A stretch of DNA of 64,000 bases from Hyphomicrobiales bacterium (GTDB lineage Bacteria; Pseudomonadota; Alphaproteobacteria; Rhizobiales; Xanthobacteraceae), in NCBI GenBank assembly GCA_017305665.1, contig JAFKKH010000022.1, positions 62,001 to 126,000 on the forward strand. The letters are read 5' to 3'. Below are positions 54,196 to 61,436 of the stretch, one piece after another. Every line of letters begins with the position of its first letter. Positions within the stretch are counted from its first letter, which is position 1. Position numbers and translations under genes: made by a program. The notes below the pieces were generated by a model. The model had not been told where the DNA came from. It did not search any database and saw nothing but the letters and a program-made list of their open reading frames with translations.

Positions 54196-55164
54196 ATGTC
54201 CATGCCTGCCTTGTTCAAGGGCCGTCTGTCGCTGCCGGTGATCGGCGCGCCGCTGTTCATCATCTCGGTGCCAGATCTCGTCATCGCCCAGTGCAAGGCG
54301 GGCATCGTCGGCTCGTTTCCGGCGCTGAATGCACGGCCGCCGGAATTGCTCGATGAATGGCTGCACCGGATCAAGGAAGAGCTGGCCACGTACGACAAGG
54401 CGCATCCGGAGCGGCCGTCGGCGCCGTTCGCGGTCAACCAGATCGTGCACAAGTCCAACAACCGGCTCGATCATGATCTGGCGCTTTGCGAGAAACACAA
54501 GGTGCCGATGATGATCACCTCGCTCGGCGCCCGCGAGGAAGTGAACCAAGCTGCGCACGGCTGGGGCGGCATCGTGTTTCACGACGTCATCAACCAGAAG
54601 TTCGCGCACAAGGCGGTCGAGAAGGGCGCCGACGGGTTGATCTTGGTGGCGGCGGGCGCGGGTGGTCATGCCGGCGAAATCTCGCCATTCCCGTTCGTCG
54701 CGGAGACGCGGCGCTGGTTCGACGGGCCGATCGCGCTGTCGGGCGCCATGGGCAACGGCCGGGCCATCCGTGCCGCGCGCGTGCTCGGCGCCGACTTCGC
54801 CTATATCGGTTCTGCGTTCATCGCGACCGCGGAAGCCAACGCGGTGCCGCGCTACAAGGAGATGATCACGACCGCGAGCGCGGAAGACATCGTCTACTCC
54901 AATCTCTTCACCGGGGTGCACGGCAACTACCTCAAGCCGTCGATCGTCGCGGCCGGCATGGATCCCGACAATCTTCCGACGTCGGATGCATCGAAGATGA
55001 GCTTCGGCACCGACGCGTCAGGCGAGCGCGCCAAGCCGAAGGCGTGGAAGGAAATTTGGGGCAGTGGGCAGGGTGTCGGCAGTGTCGCCAATGTCGTGCC
55101 GGCGTCCGAGCTGATCGCGCGGTTCAAAAAGGAATACGACGCGGCCGTCGATCAGCCGCTGTGA
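54196..55164 (+). CDS. Nitronate monooxygenase family flavoprotein
   Basis: This 322-residue TIM-barrel FMN enzyme matches the nitronate monooxygenase / 2-nitropropane dioxygenase family. LPVIGAPLFIISVPDLVIAQ opens the barrel, and VAAGAGGHAGEISP carries His158, which aligns with the catalytic-base histidine of the family. It would detoxify nitroalkane anions such as propionate 3-nitronate. It is 10 bases upstream of a thioesterase gene. A diverged paralogue at 58160-59137 has Gln at the same place. Confidence 0.92.
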   Translation: MSMPALFKGRLSLPVIGAPLFIISVPDLVIAQCKAGIVGSFPALNARPPELLDEWLHRIKEELATYDKAHPERPSAPFAVNQIVHKSNNRLDHDLALCEKHKVPMMITSLGAREEVNQAAHGWGGIVFHDVINQKFAHKAVEKGADGLILVAAGAGGHAGEISPFPFVAETRRWFDGPIALSGAMGNGRAIRAARVLGADFAYIGSAFIATAEANAVPRYKEMITTASAEDIVYSNLFTGVHGNYLKPSIVAAGMDPDNLPTSDASKMSFGTDASGERAKPKAWKEIWGSGQGVGSVANVVPASELIARFKKEYDAAVDQPL

Positions 55165-55174
55165 TGTTGCTCCA

Positions 55175-55948
55175 ATGAACGCCATCTTCCGTATCGACGG
55201 CTCGACCGTCAAAACCAGCCCGGATGCGGCCGGCCCGTGGTCGCCGATCATGCAGCACGGCTCGGCGCCGGCTGCGCTGGTGACCTGGGCGGCCGAGAAC
55301 ATTCCGACGGCCGTGCCGATGCAGGTCGCGCGCGTCACGATCGATCTGATGCGGCCCGTTCCGGTCGCGCCGCTGACATTCGAAACCAACGTCCTGCGCG
55401 AAGGCCGCAAGATCCAGCTCTGCGAAGTGAAGCTTCTCGCCGGCGGCACGCTCGTCGTGCGTGCGACGGTGCTGAAAATCCGCAGCGCGCGTCAGGCGCT
55501 GCCATCAGGCATTGCAGACCTTCCCGTGACGCTGCCCGGTCCGGACGACAGCCGTGCGATCGAAGCGAAATTTTCGTCGAGTCCGTTCACCAGCGCCGTG
55601 GCGATGCGCGCCGCGCGCGGCGACTTCGGCGTGCCGGGGCCAGGCGCGATCTGGTACCGCGTCATCAGGCCGATGGTGGAGGGTGCATCGGTGTCGCAGG
55701 CCGTGCGCGCGGTGGTTGCCGCCGATTTCTGCAACGGAACCTCGGCGGCGCTGGATTTCCGGGAGTGGACCTTTCTCAATGCCGACCTGACCGTCAGCAT
55801 GGCGCGTGAACCGGTCGGCGAATGGATTTTGCTGGATGCCGAGTCCACCATCGGACCCGACGGTGCCGGTTTGGCCATGGCACGGCTTGCCGATGAGAAG
55901 GGTTATTTCGGCCGCGCGGTGCAGAGCCTCGTCATCGAACGGCGATAA
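55175..55948 (+). CDS. Acyl-CoA thioesterase, TesB-like double hot-dog
   Basis: This 257-residue protein has two hot-dog halves (4HBT_3/TesB-like). The first contains MQHGSAPAALVTWAAE and VARVTIDLMRPVPVAPLT; the second contains NGTSAALDFREWTFLN, with an Asp in the position of the catalytic residue. It would hydrolyse an acyl-CoA. It is very probably cotranscribed with the upstream nitronate monooxygenase gene. Confidence 0.88.
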   Translation: MNAIFRIDGSTVKTSPDAAGPWSPIMQHGSAPAALVTWAAENIPTAVPMQVARVTIDLMRPVPVAPLTFETNVLREGRKIQLCEVKLLAGGTLVVRATVLKIRSARQALPSGIADLPVTLPGPDDSRAIEAKFSSSPFTSAVAMRAARGDFGVPGPGAIWYRVIRPMVEGASVSQAVRAVVAADFCNGTSAALDFREWTFLNADLTVSMAREPVGEWILLDAESTIGPDGAGLAMARLADEKGYFGRAVQSLVIERR

Positions 55949-55994
55949 GGTAAGATCGTCGCTCCCGACGGAGCTGCTTCATGCCTTTGAAACC

Positions 55995-56471
55995 ATGCCC
56001 TTGAAACGTCCTGCGCTGCCTCTGACCGGCGGCTGCTCCTGCGGTGCGATCCGCTACGAGGTCGCGGGTCTGCCGCTTGCGCTCTACACCTGCAACTGCA
56101 CGGAGTGTCAGACCGCGTCGGGCAGCGCCTTCGCGCTGAACATGCCGGTTGCATCCAAAGACCTTCACTTCACCAAGGGGCAGCCGAAAGGCTGGCACAA
56201 GACATCGTCGTCGGGGGCGAAGGTGATCGCGTGGTTCTGCGGCGACTGCGGCGCGCGGCTCTATGGCGAGCGCGAGGGACGTCCGGAGTCGATGACGCTG
56301 CGTGCGGGCACGCTGGACGATACCTCGTGGCTCGAACCGGCAGCGCATCTCTTCATGCGCAGCGCCCAAAGCTGGGTGCAGCCTGCGAAGGGTGCACAGT
56401 GTTTCGAGGAGCAACCCGTGCCGGCTGAATTCCGCGCCGCGCTCGCGGCCTGGCGCAGCCGGTTCGAGTGA
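55995..56471 (+). CDS. GFA / CENP-V family zinc-binding protein
   Basis: This 158-residue protein has the zinc ligand pattern of the GFA family: GGCSCGAIRYEV, TCNCTECQTASGSAF and WFCGDCGARLYGE. Members include glutathione-dependent formaldehyde-activating enzymes, but most are uncharacterised. The start at 55995 (MPLKRPALPLTG) opens the domain. Around it, a near-perfect tandem of 14 bases (ATGCCTTTGAAACC then ATGCCCTTGAAACG) creates a second, out-of-frame ATG 14 bases upstream. Confidence 0.9.
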   Translation: MPLKRPALPLTGGCSCGAIRYEVAGLPLALYTCNCTECQTASGSAFALNMPVASKDLHFTKGQPKGWHKTSSSGAKVIAWFCGDCGARLYGEREGRPESMTLRAGTLDDTSWLEPAAHLFMRSAQSWVQPAKGAQCFEEQPVPAEFRAALAAWRSRFE

Positions 56472-56483
56472 GATCGGGGCTCG

Positions 56484-58061
56484 CTAACCCACCATCCGTT
56501 CGCGACCGGCCCAGAAGGTTGCGCGCAGCGCCTTCTTGTCGACCTTGCCGACGCCGGTCATCGGCAATTCCTTCACGAACTTGATATGCTTCGGCGCGTG
56601 CGCCGATCCCTTGCGCTGCTTGACCAGTTCGATCAGCGTCTGCTCGTTCGGCTGGGCGCCGGCCGGCTGGGCGCCGGCGCGCGCCACAACGATGGCGGTG
56701 ACGGCTTCGCCCCATTTGTCGTCGGGCACGCCCACCACCGCGACCATCGCGACGTCAGTGTGAGTCGACAGCACGTCCTCGACCTCGCGCGGAAAAATGT
56801 TGAAGCCGCCGGAGACGATCATGTCCTTCTTGCGGTCGAGGATGTACATGTAGCCGCGCTCATCGGCCCTGGCGATGTCGCCGGTGTGCAGCCAGCCGTT
56901 CTTCAGCGTCTCCGCGGTCTGCTCTGGCCGCTTCCAGTATTCCGCCATCACATGCGAAGCACGGATGCAGATTTCGCCGGCCTCGCCGGTCGCGACCTCC
57001 CGATCGTCGTCGTCGAGAATTTTCATCTGGCAGGCCGCGATGGGAAACCCGCACGACAGGAACAGTTCGGGATTCTTCGGATCGTGATCCGCCTTGCGTA
57101 GCACCGACGCCGGATAGCATTCGGTCTGGCCATAGAGCTGCGAGAACACCGGCCCGATCCGCTCCAGCCCTTCGATCAGCCGGCTCGGCGACATCGGCGA
57201 CGCGCCGTACAGCAGCAGCTCGAGCGAGGACAAGTCGGTCTTCGGCAGGCTCGGATGATCCAGTAGCACGTAGATCATGGTGGGCACGAACAGCGTGAAG
57301 TTGATCCGCTCGCGCTGGATGGTGCTGAGCACCGCCTCCGGATCGAACCCTTTCAGCATGTGAACGGTGCCGCCGCGCATCAGGGTCGGCAGCACCTTGG
57401 TGCCAGCGACGTGACTGATCGGCGCCACGGTGAGATAGCTCGGCGTTTCCGGAATCTCGAAATCGGCCAGGATGGCACCGGCGAAGCCGCCGTATTCGCG
57501 GTGATAGCGTAGCGCGCCCTTCGATTTGCCGGTGGTGCCGCCGGTGTAATTCAGCGTTGCGATGTCGTTCGGACCGGCAAGGCATTGTGGCGTGATGCTT
57601 CCCACGCCGTCGATCGCCTGCAGGAGGTCGGTGCCATAATCGGCGGTGCCGAGCGTGAAGACGGCTTTCAGGCCAGAAGCTTTTGTCGCCAGCTCGCCGC
57701 CACGGTCGCGAAAGGTCGCGGCATCGACGACCAGCATCTGTGCCTCGGAGTCCTCGATCTGAAACAGTTGATCGTCGAGCGAACCCAGCGGATGCAGCCA
57801 TGTGATCGCAAGCCGCGAGAGTTGCGCGGCGACGCCGGCGCACCAGGTGTCGGCGCGATTGGCGGTGAGGAAGGCGACGCGGGTACCCGGCTGCAGTCCG
57901 AGCCGCACGAACACGCCTTGGATTCGTCCGATCAGGTCGGTCGCGCCCTGATAGGTGATGGAGCCGCCGGGCCAACTGAATGCGACGCGTGACGGATAGC
58001 GGGCCAGCGCCCGCAAGGTCTGCTCACACACCGTCGGAAACGTATAGAGCGGATCGCCCAT
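56484..58061 (-). CDS. AMP-dependent acyl-CoA ligase
   Basis: This 525-residue protein is an ANL-superfamily ligase with phosphate loop NYTGGTTGKSKGALR (about residues 168-182), LYGQTECYP and the C-terminal MTGVGKVDKKALRATFW with the catalytic Lys. It activates a carboxylic acid as an acyl-CoA. It is convergent with the GFA gene (12 bases apart) and divergent from the second nitronate monooxygenase. The substrate is not fixed by sequence; a long- or medium-chain or aromatic acid is possible. Confidence 0.9.
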   Translation of the reverse strand: MGDPLYTFPTVCEQTLRALARYPSRVAFSWPGGSITYQGATDLIGRIQGVFVRLGLQPGTRVAFLTANRADTWCAGVAAQLSRLAITWLHPLGSLDDQLFQIEDSEAQMLVVDAATFRDRGGELATKASGLKAVFTLGTADYGTDLLQAIDGVGSITPQCLAGPNDIATLNYTGGTTGKSKGALRYHREYGGFAGAILADFEIPETPSYLTVAPISHVAGTKVLPTLMRGGTVHMLKGFDPEAVLSTIQRERINFTLFVPTMIYVLLDHPSLPKTDLSSLELLLYGASPMSPSRLIEGLERIGPVFSQLYGQTECYPASVLRKADHDPKNPELFLSCGFPIAACQMKILDDDDREVATGEAGEICIRASHVMAEYWKRPEQTAETLKNGWLHTGDIARADERGYMYILDRKKDMIVSGGFNIFPREVEDVLSTHTDVAMVAVVGVPDDKWGEAVTAIVVARAGAQPAGAQPNEQTLIELVKQRKGSAHAPKHIKFVKELPMTGVGKVDKKALRATFWAGRERMVG

Positions 58062-58159
58062 GGTGTCCTCCCGCCAGCTTTGTCATCGGCCTTCGTTCGT
58101 GCCAATGTTTTGGGAACGCTAACACACGGCAATCCGTACTCAAGCCGGGATGCAGGACT

Positions 58160-59137
58160 TTGCAGGCCACCGAGCCGCTGGCGCGCTTTTGCGATCGTCT
58201 CACCCTGCCGCTGATCGCGGCACCGATGTTTCTCGTCTCGGGCGTCGATCTTGTGGTGGCAGCGTGCCGCAACGGGGTGATCGGCTCGTTTCCGACGGTG
58301 AACTGCCGAAGCGCCGAACAGCTCGATGCCTGGCTCGGTGATATGACTGCGCAACTGCGCCGCGCCGCTGACGACGCCGGTCGTGCCGCCGCGCCGATCT
58401 GCCCGAACTTGATCGTGCATCGCTCCAATGCCCGGCTCGAACAGGATTTGCGGGTACTGCTGCGTCATGCCCCCGAGATCGTCATCACCAGCGTCGGATC
58501 GCCGGCGCCGGTGCTGGCACCGCTGCACGATGCCGGCGCGCTGGTGTTCGCCGATGTCGCGAGCATCCGTCACGCCGAGCGCGCCGCCGCGGCCGGTGCC
58601 GATGGGCTGGTGCTGCTGACGGCCGGCGCGGGCGGGCAAACCGGATGGCTCAATCCGTTTGCCTTCGTGCGCGCGGTGCGGAAGTTCTTCACAGGTCCGC
58701 TGGTGCTCGCGGGCGGCATCAGCGACGGTCACGCCCTTCGCGCCGCGCAAGCGCTCGGTTGCGAGCTCGCCTATATGGGTACCAAGTTCATCGCGACGCG
58801 CGAGAGCATGGCCGATGCCAGATACAAGGAGATGCTGGTCGCGAGCGGTGCCGATGACATCCTGCTGACGCGCGCCTTCACCGGTCTGCAGACCAACATG
58901 CTGCGGCCGTCGATCGAGGCCGCGGGCCTCGATCCCGATGCGCTGCCGGAGCGTGGCGCGATCGATATCGGCAAGGATATCGACATCGGTGCGCGCGAGG
59001 CGCGCCCGAAGCGCTGGCGCGACATCTGGAGCGGCGGGCATTCCACGTCCGGTGTGACGGCCGTGCTGCCGGTCGCGGATCTCGTGGCGGAGACGCTCGT
59101 GGAGTATCGCGCCGCCCTGTCCGGGTTCCCGAGTTAA
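58160..59137 (+). CDS. Nitronate monooxygenase-family paralogue with catalytic His replaced by Gln
   Basis: This ~325-residue FMN-barrel protein is a diverged paralogue of the enzyme at 54196. It shares LTLPLIAAPMFLVSGVDLVV, SNARLEQDLR and the C-terminal region. The segment equivalent to AGAGGHAG reads AGAGGQTG, so the catalytic-base His is Gln160. No in-frame ATG precedes the conserved region; TTG 58160 is the best start. It may have lost nitronate oxidation or changed reaction, for example to an enoyl reductase-like function. Confidence 0.88.
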   Translation: MQATEPLARFCDRLTLPLIAAPMFLVSGVDLVVAACRNGVIGSFPTVNCRSAEQLDAWLGDMTAQLRRAADDAGRAAAPICPNLIVHRSNARLEQDLRVLLRHAPEIVITSVGSPAPVLAPLHDAGALVFADVASIRHAERAAAAGADGLVLLTAGAGGQTGWLNPFAFVRAVRKFFTGPLVLAGGISDGHALRAAQALGCELAYMGTKFIATRESMADARYKEMLVASGADDILLTRAFTGLQTNMLRPSIEAAGLDPDALPERGAIDIGKDIDIGAREARPKRWRDIWSGGHSTSGVTAVLPVADLVAETLVEYRAALSGFPS

Positions 59138-59231
59138 CGACCCATTAACTATTGTGGAGGCACTTTCGCCCCCGAGGCCGGTATGTATCTGCCGCAAGGG
59201 CAGGCGGCACCGGCGGGGTAGGGGCAACACG

Positions 59232-59474
59232 ATGGGTGACGAGATCACCTTCGCCAAGACACCGGCGACCATCAGGGAATTGCAGGCACGCGTGGCCGCG
59301 GCCTTCGACCGAAATCCGCTGTGCCGCGACGTGCGGTTCGACATCGTCAGCACGCCCAGAAGCGGCAAGGGCACCAACTGGACGGTCAGCATGAGCGCGA
59401 TCCCGCCGAATGCGGTCTGGGAGGTCTCCGAGCTCGTGGCCGACATCCAGGATGCCTACACGCTGGCGGCCTGA
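59232..59474 (+). CDS. Small conserved-looking protein of unknown function
   Basis: This 80-residue soluble protein starts at ATG 59232 and contains ELQARVAAAFDRNPLCRDV and WEVSELVADIQDAYTLAA. It has no signal peptide or membrane helix. No family was recognised. Confidence 0.6.
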   Translation: MGDEITFAKTPATIRELQARVAAAFDRNPLCRDVRFDIVSTPRSGKGTNWTVSMSAIPPNAVWEVSELVADIQDAYTLAA

Positions 59475-59621
59475 GGTTGCGGCGCCGATACGCTCGGAAG
59501 CCCTGAGCTGTTCGGAAAACGGCGGCAATTTTGCCGTTAGGCCCGGTTAAGCCTTAATTCGTATCGATTTGTGATGAGAATCGGTCGGGAATTCGACACC
59601 CGAACCGGAGTTCTTTGCTTG

Positions 59622-60275
59622 ATGCGGATAATGACGATCACGGCGCTTGCGTGCTGCCTCGTCATTGGCGTTGCGGCGGCTGCGATCCTCGGCCGTGACG
59701 GCATCCCTGCCGTTCCGTTCTTTTCATCGCCTGCTCCGGTGCCGCCCGCCGCCCCCGCTCCGATGGCCAATCGCGACGGCAAGGCCGACAGGCTTACGGT
59801 TGCGATCCAGCCCGCGACCGCTGAGATCGCCAGCGAAGTCCCTGGGACCGACCTGCTGCGGCAGGCCCTGGCAACGGACAGTCCGGTTGACGCGGAGATT
59901 TTGCCGACGGTGGCGCCGATCGCGCATCCGCCGTTGCCCCATCCGCGGCCGAAGTTCGCGAATCAACTCGTTCAGAAAAACTATTCGCTGCTCAGCGACA
60001 TGCAGATCGCCGCGCTGAAGGGGCGGCTGCAGCTGACGCGCGCGCAGGAGCCGTACTGGCCGGCAGTGGAAAGCGCGTTGCGCGACGTCGCCCGGAAAGT
60101 CCATGCCCGGCATTCGGCGTCGCCGGGCACGCCGGCCAATCTCGATCCCGCCGACGTCCAGCAGATCAAGACCGCGGTCCAACCGCTGCTGACCCGGCTG
60201 CGCGAGGATCAGAAAAGCGAGGCGCGCTCGCTCGCCCGCGTCATCGGGCTGGAGGCGGTGGCGTCGCTGATTTGA
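59622..60275 (+). CDS. Exported or membrane-anchored protein with LTxxQ-like motif
   Basis: This ~217-residue protein has a hydrophobic N-terminus (MRIMTITALACCLVIGVAAA) that is an export signal or anchor, then a Pro/Ala-rich stretch and a helical C-terminal half. LTRAQEPYWPAVESALRD resembles the LTxxQ motif found in Spy/CpxP-like periplasmic chaperones and many rhizobial proteins. ATG 59622 was chosen because the hydrophobic segment follows it; ATG 59574 is possible. Confidence 0.6.
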   Translation: MRIMTITALACCLVIGVAAAAILGRDGIPAVPFFSSPAPVPPAAPAPMANRDGKADRLTVAIQPATAEIASEVPGTDLLRQALATDSPVDAEILPTVAPIAHPPLPHPRPKFANQLVQKNYSLLSDMQIAALKGRLQLTRAQEPYWPAVESALRDVARKVHARHSASPGTPANLDPADVQQIKTAVQPLLTRLREDQKSEARSLARVIGLEAVASLI

Positions 60276-60294
60276 GCGCGCCGCGAACTCAGCT

Positions 60295-60465
60295 GTCATT
60301 CCCCGCGCAAACGCTTTGCGTTTGTCGCTGAGGGCACGCGAAGCGTGAGCCTCAGATGCGTAATTGCGCATCGGGGAACCCATAACCCCTGTGTCTACTT
60401 TTGTTCGAAACATCGGCACAGGGCGTATGGATTCCGGACAGCCGCTTCGCGGCTTCCGGAATGAC
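60295..60465. repeat. Intergenic palindromic repeat, family A copy 2
   Basis: The element begins GTCATTCC and ends GGAATGAC. It contains GAACCCATAACCCC, and GGATTCCGGACAGCCGCTTC near the right end, as in the copy at 34562-34680. It is longer (171 bases), with extra internal hairpins such as CGCAAACGCTTTGCG. It fills the gap between the convergent LTxxQ-like and SMP-30-like genes. Confidence 0.75.
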
Positions 60466-60482
60466 GAGCAATGGCTTCGACA

Positions 60483-61436
60483 TCAGCGCGTTTCGCAACG
60501 CTTCACCTGCAAGCAAAACTCCCGCCCCGGCCGGTCGGCCTGAAACGTTTCGATGAAGCCGCCCTTGCGCTGCGTCACGAACACCGTCTTGCCGTCCGGG
60601 CCGCCGAAGGCGAGGTTGGTCGGTTCCTTCGCGGCGGTAGGAATTTCGCGCAGCAGTTTCCCGTCCGGCGACAGCACGGCGATGGTGCCTTTCAGAAGCC
60701 GTGCGACATAGAGCGTGCCGTCGATGTCGGCGCGAATGCCATCGATATCGAGATCGGGAAATTTCTTCACCAACTGCGGCGATGACAGCCGTGTGCCGTC
60801 GATCCGGTAGGCCCAGATCTCGCGGGTCTCGGATTCCCCGACATAGAGCGTCTTGCCGTCCGGGCTGAGTTCGATGCCGTTGGTGGTGGTCATCGGCCGT
60901 TCGCTGGTCATCCGCTCGCCGACGCCATTGCCGTCGGCGCCGCGCTGGATGCGCCAGACCTGACCGCTGCGGCGTTTGAAATTCGGATCGCTCGCGTAGA
61001 TCGTTCCATCCGAAGCGATGGTCATGTCGTTGGGCTGGTTGAAGTCGTCGGAATGGAAGTAGGTCTTCAATTCGGTCGAGCCGGGCTCGACCACGAAGAT
61101 GGTATGCTTCTTGTAGTCGGCGATGAACATTCGCCCGTCGTGGTCGAAGCGGATGGAGTTGGCGATGCTGCCTTGCGGCAGCGTGAGATACAATGCCGAC
61201 GTCGTCGCGCCTGCCGGCAGGATGCCGATGGTGCCGGACTTGCCGAAATTGACCGCGTAGAGATTGCCCTTGGCATCGACCGCGGGCCCTTCGATGCCGA
61301 AGGTGTATTCGCCCGCAGGCGTCAGTTGATGGCTCTGGAGCCGGTCGAGCCCGGCGTGCGCGGTCGCGCTCAGCATGAGTGCGATCAAGCCTTCACAGAG
61401 GCACCAGGTTGCCCTGTTCAATATAGTAGCCGTCAT
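60483..61436 (-). CDS. SMP-30/gluconolactonase-like beta-propeller protein, exported
   Basis: This 317-residue protein has a signal peptide (cleavage near SATAHAG, residue ~28) and a six-bladed propeller with repeated DAKGNLYAVN, ASDGTIYASDP and SPDGKTLYVGE blades, as in SMP-30/LRE gluconolactonases. It would bind Ca2+ and may open a sugar lactone in the periplasm. Its start overlaps the 3' end of the sugar dehydrogenase gene by 44 bases, so the two are cotranscribed and probably act in sequence: sugar to lactone, then lactone to acid. Confidence 0.85.
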   Translation of the reverse strand: MTATILNRATWCLCEGLIALMLSATAHAGLDRLQSHQLTPAGEYTFGIEGPAVDAKGNLYAVNFGKSGTIGILPAGATTSALYLTLPQGSIANSIRFDHDGRMFIADYKKHTIFVVEPGSTELKTYFHSDDFNQPNDMTIASDGTIYASDPNFKRRSGQVWRIQRGADGNGVGERMTSERPMTTTNGIELSPDGKTLYVGESETREIWAYRIDGTRLSSPQLVKKFPDLDIDGIRADIDGTLYVARLLKGTIAVLSPDGKLLREIPTAAKEPTNLAFGGPDGKTVFVTQRKGGFIETFQADRPGREFCLQVKRCETR

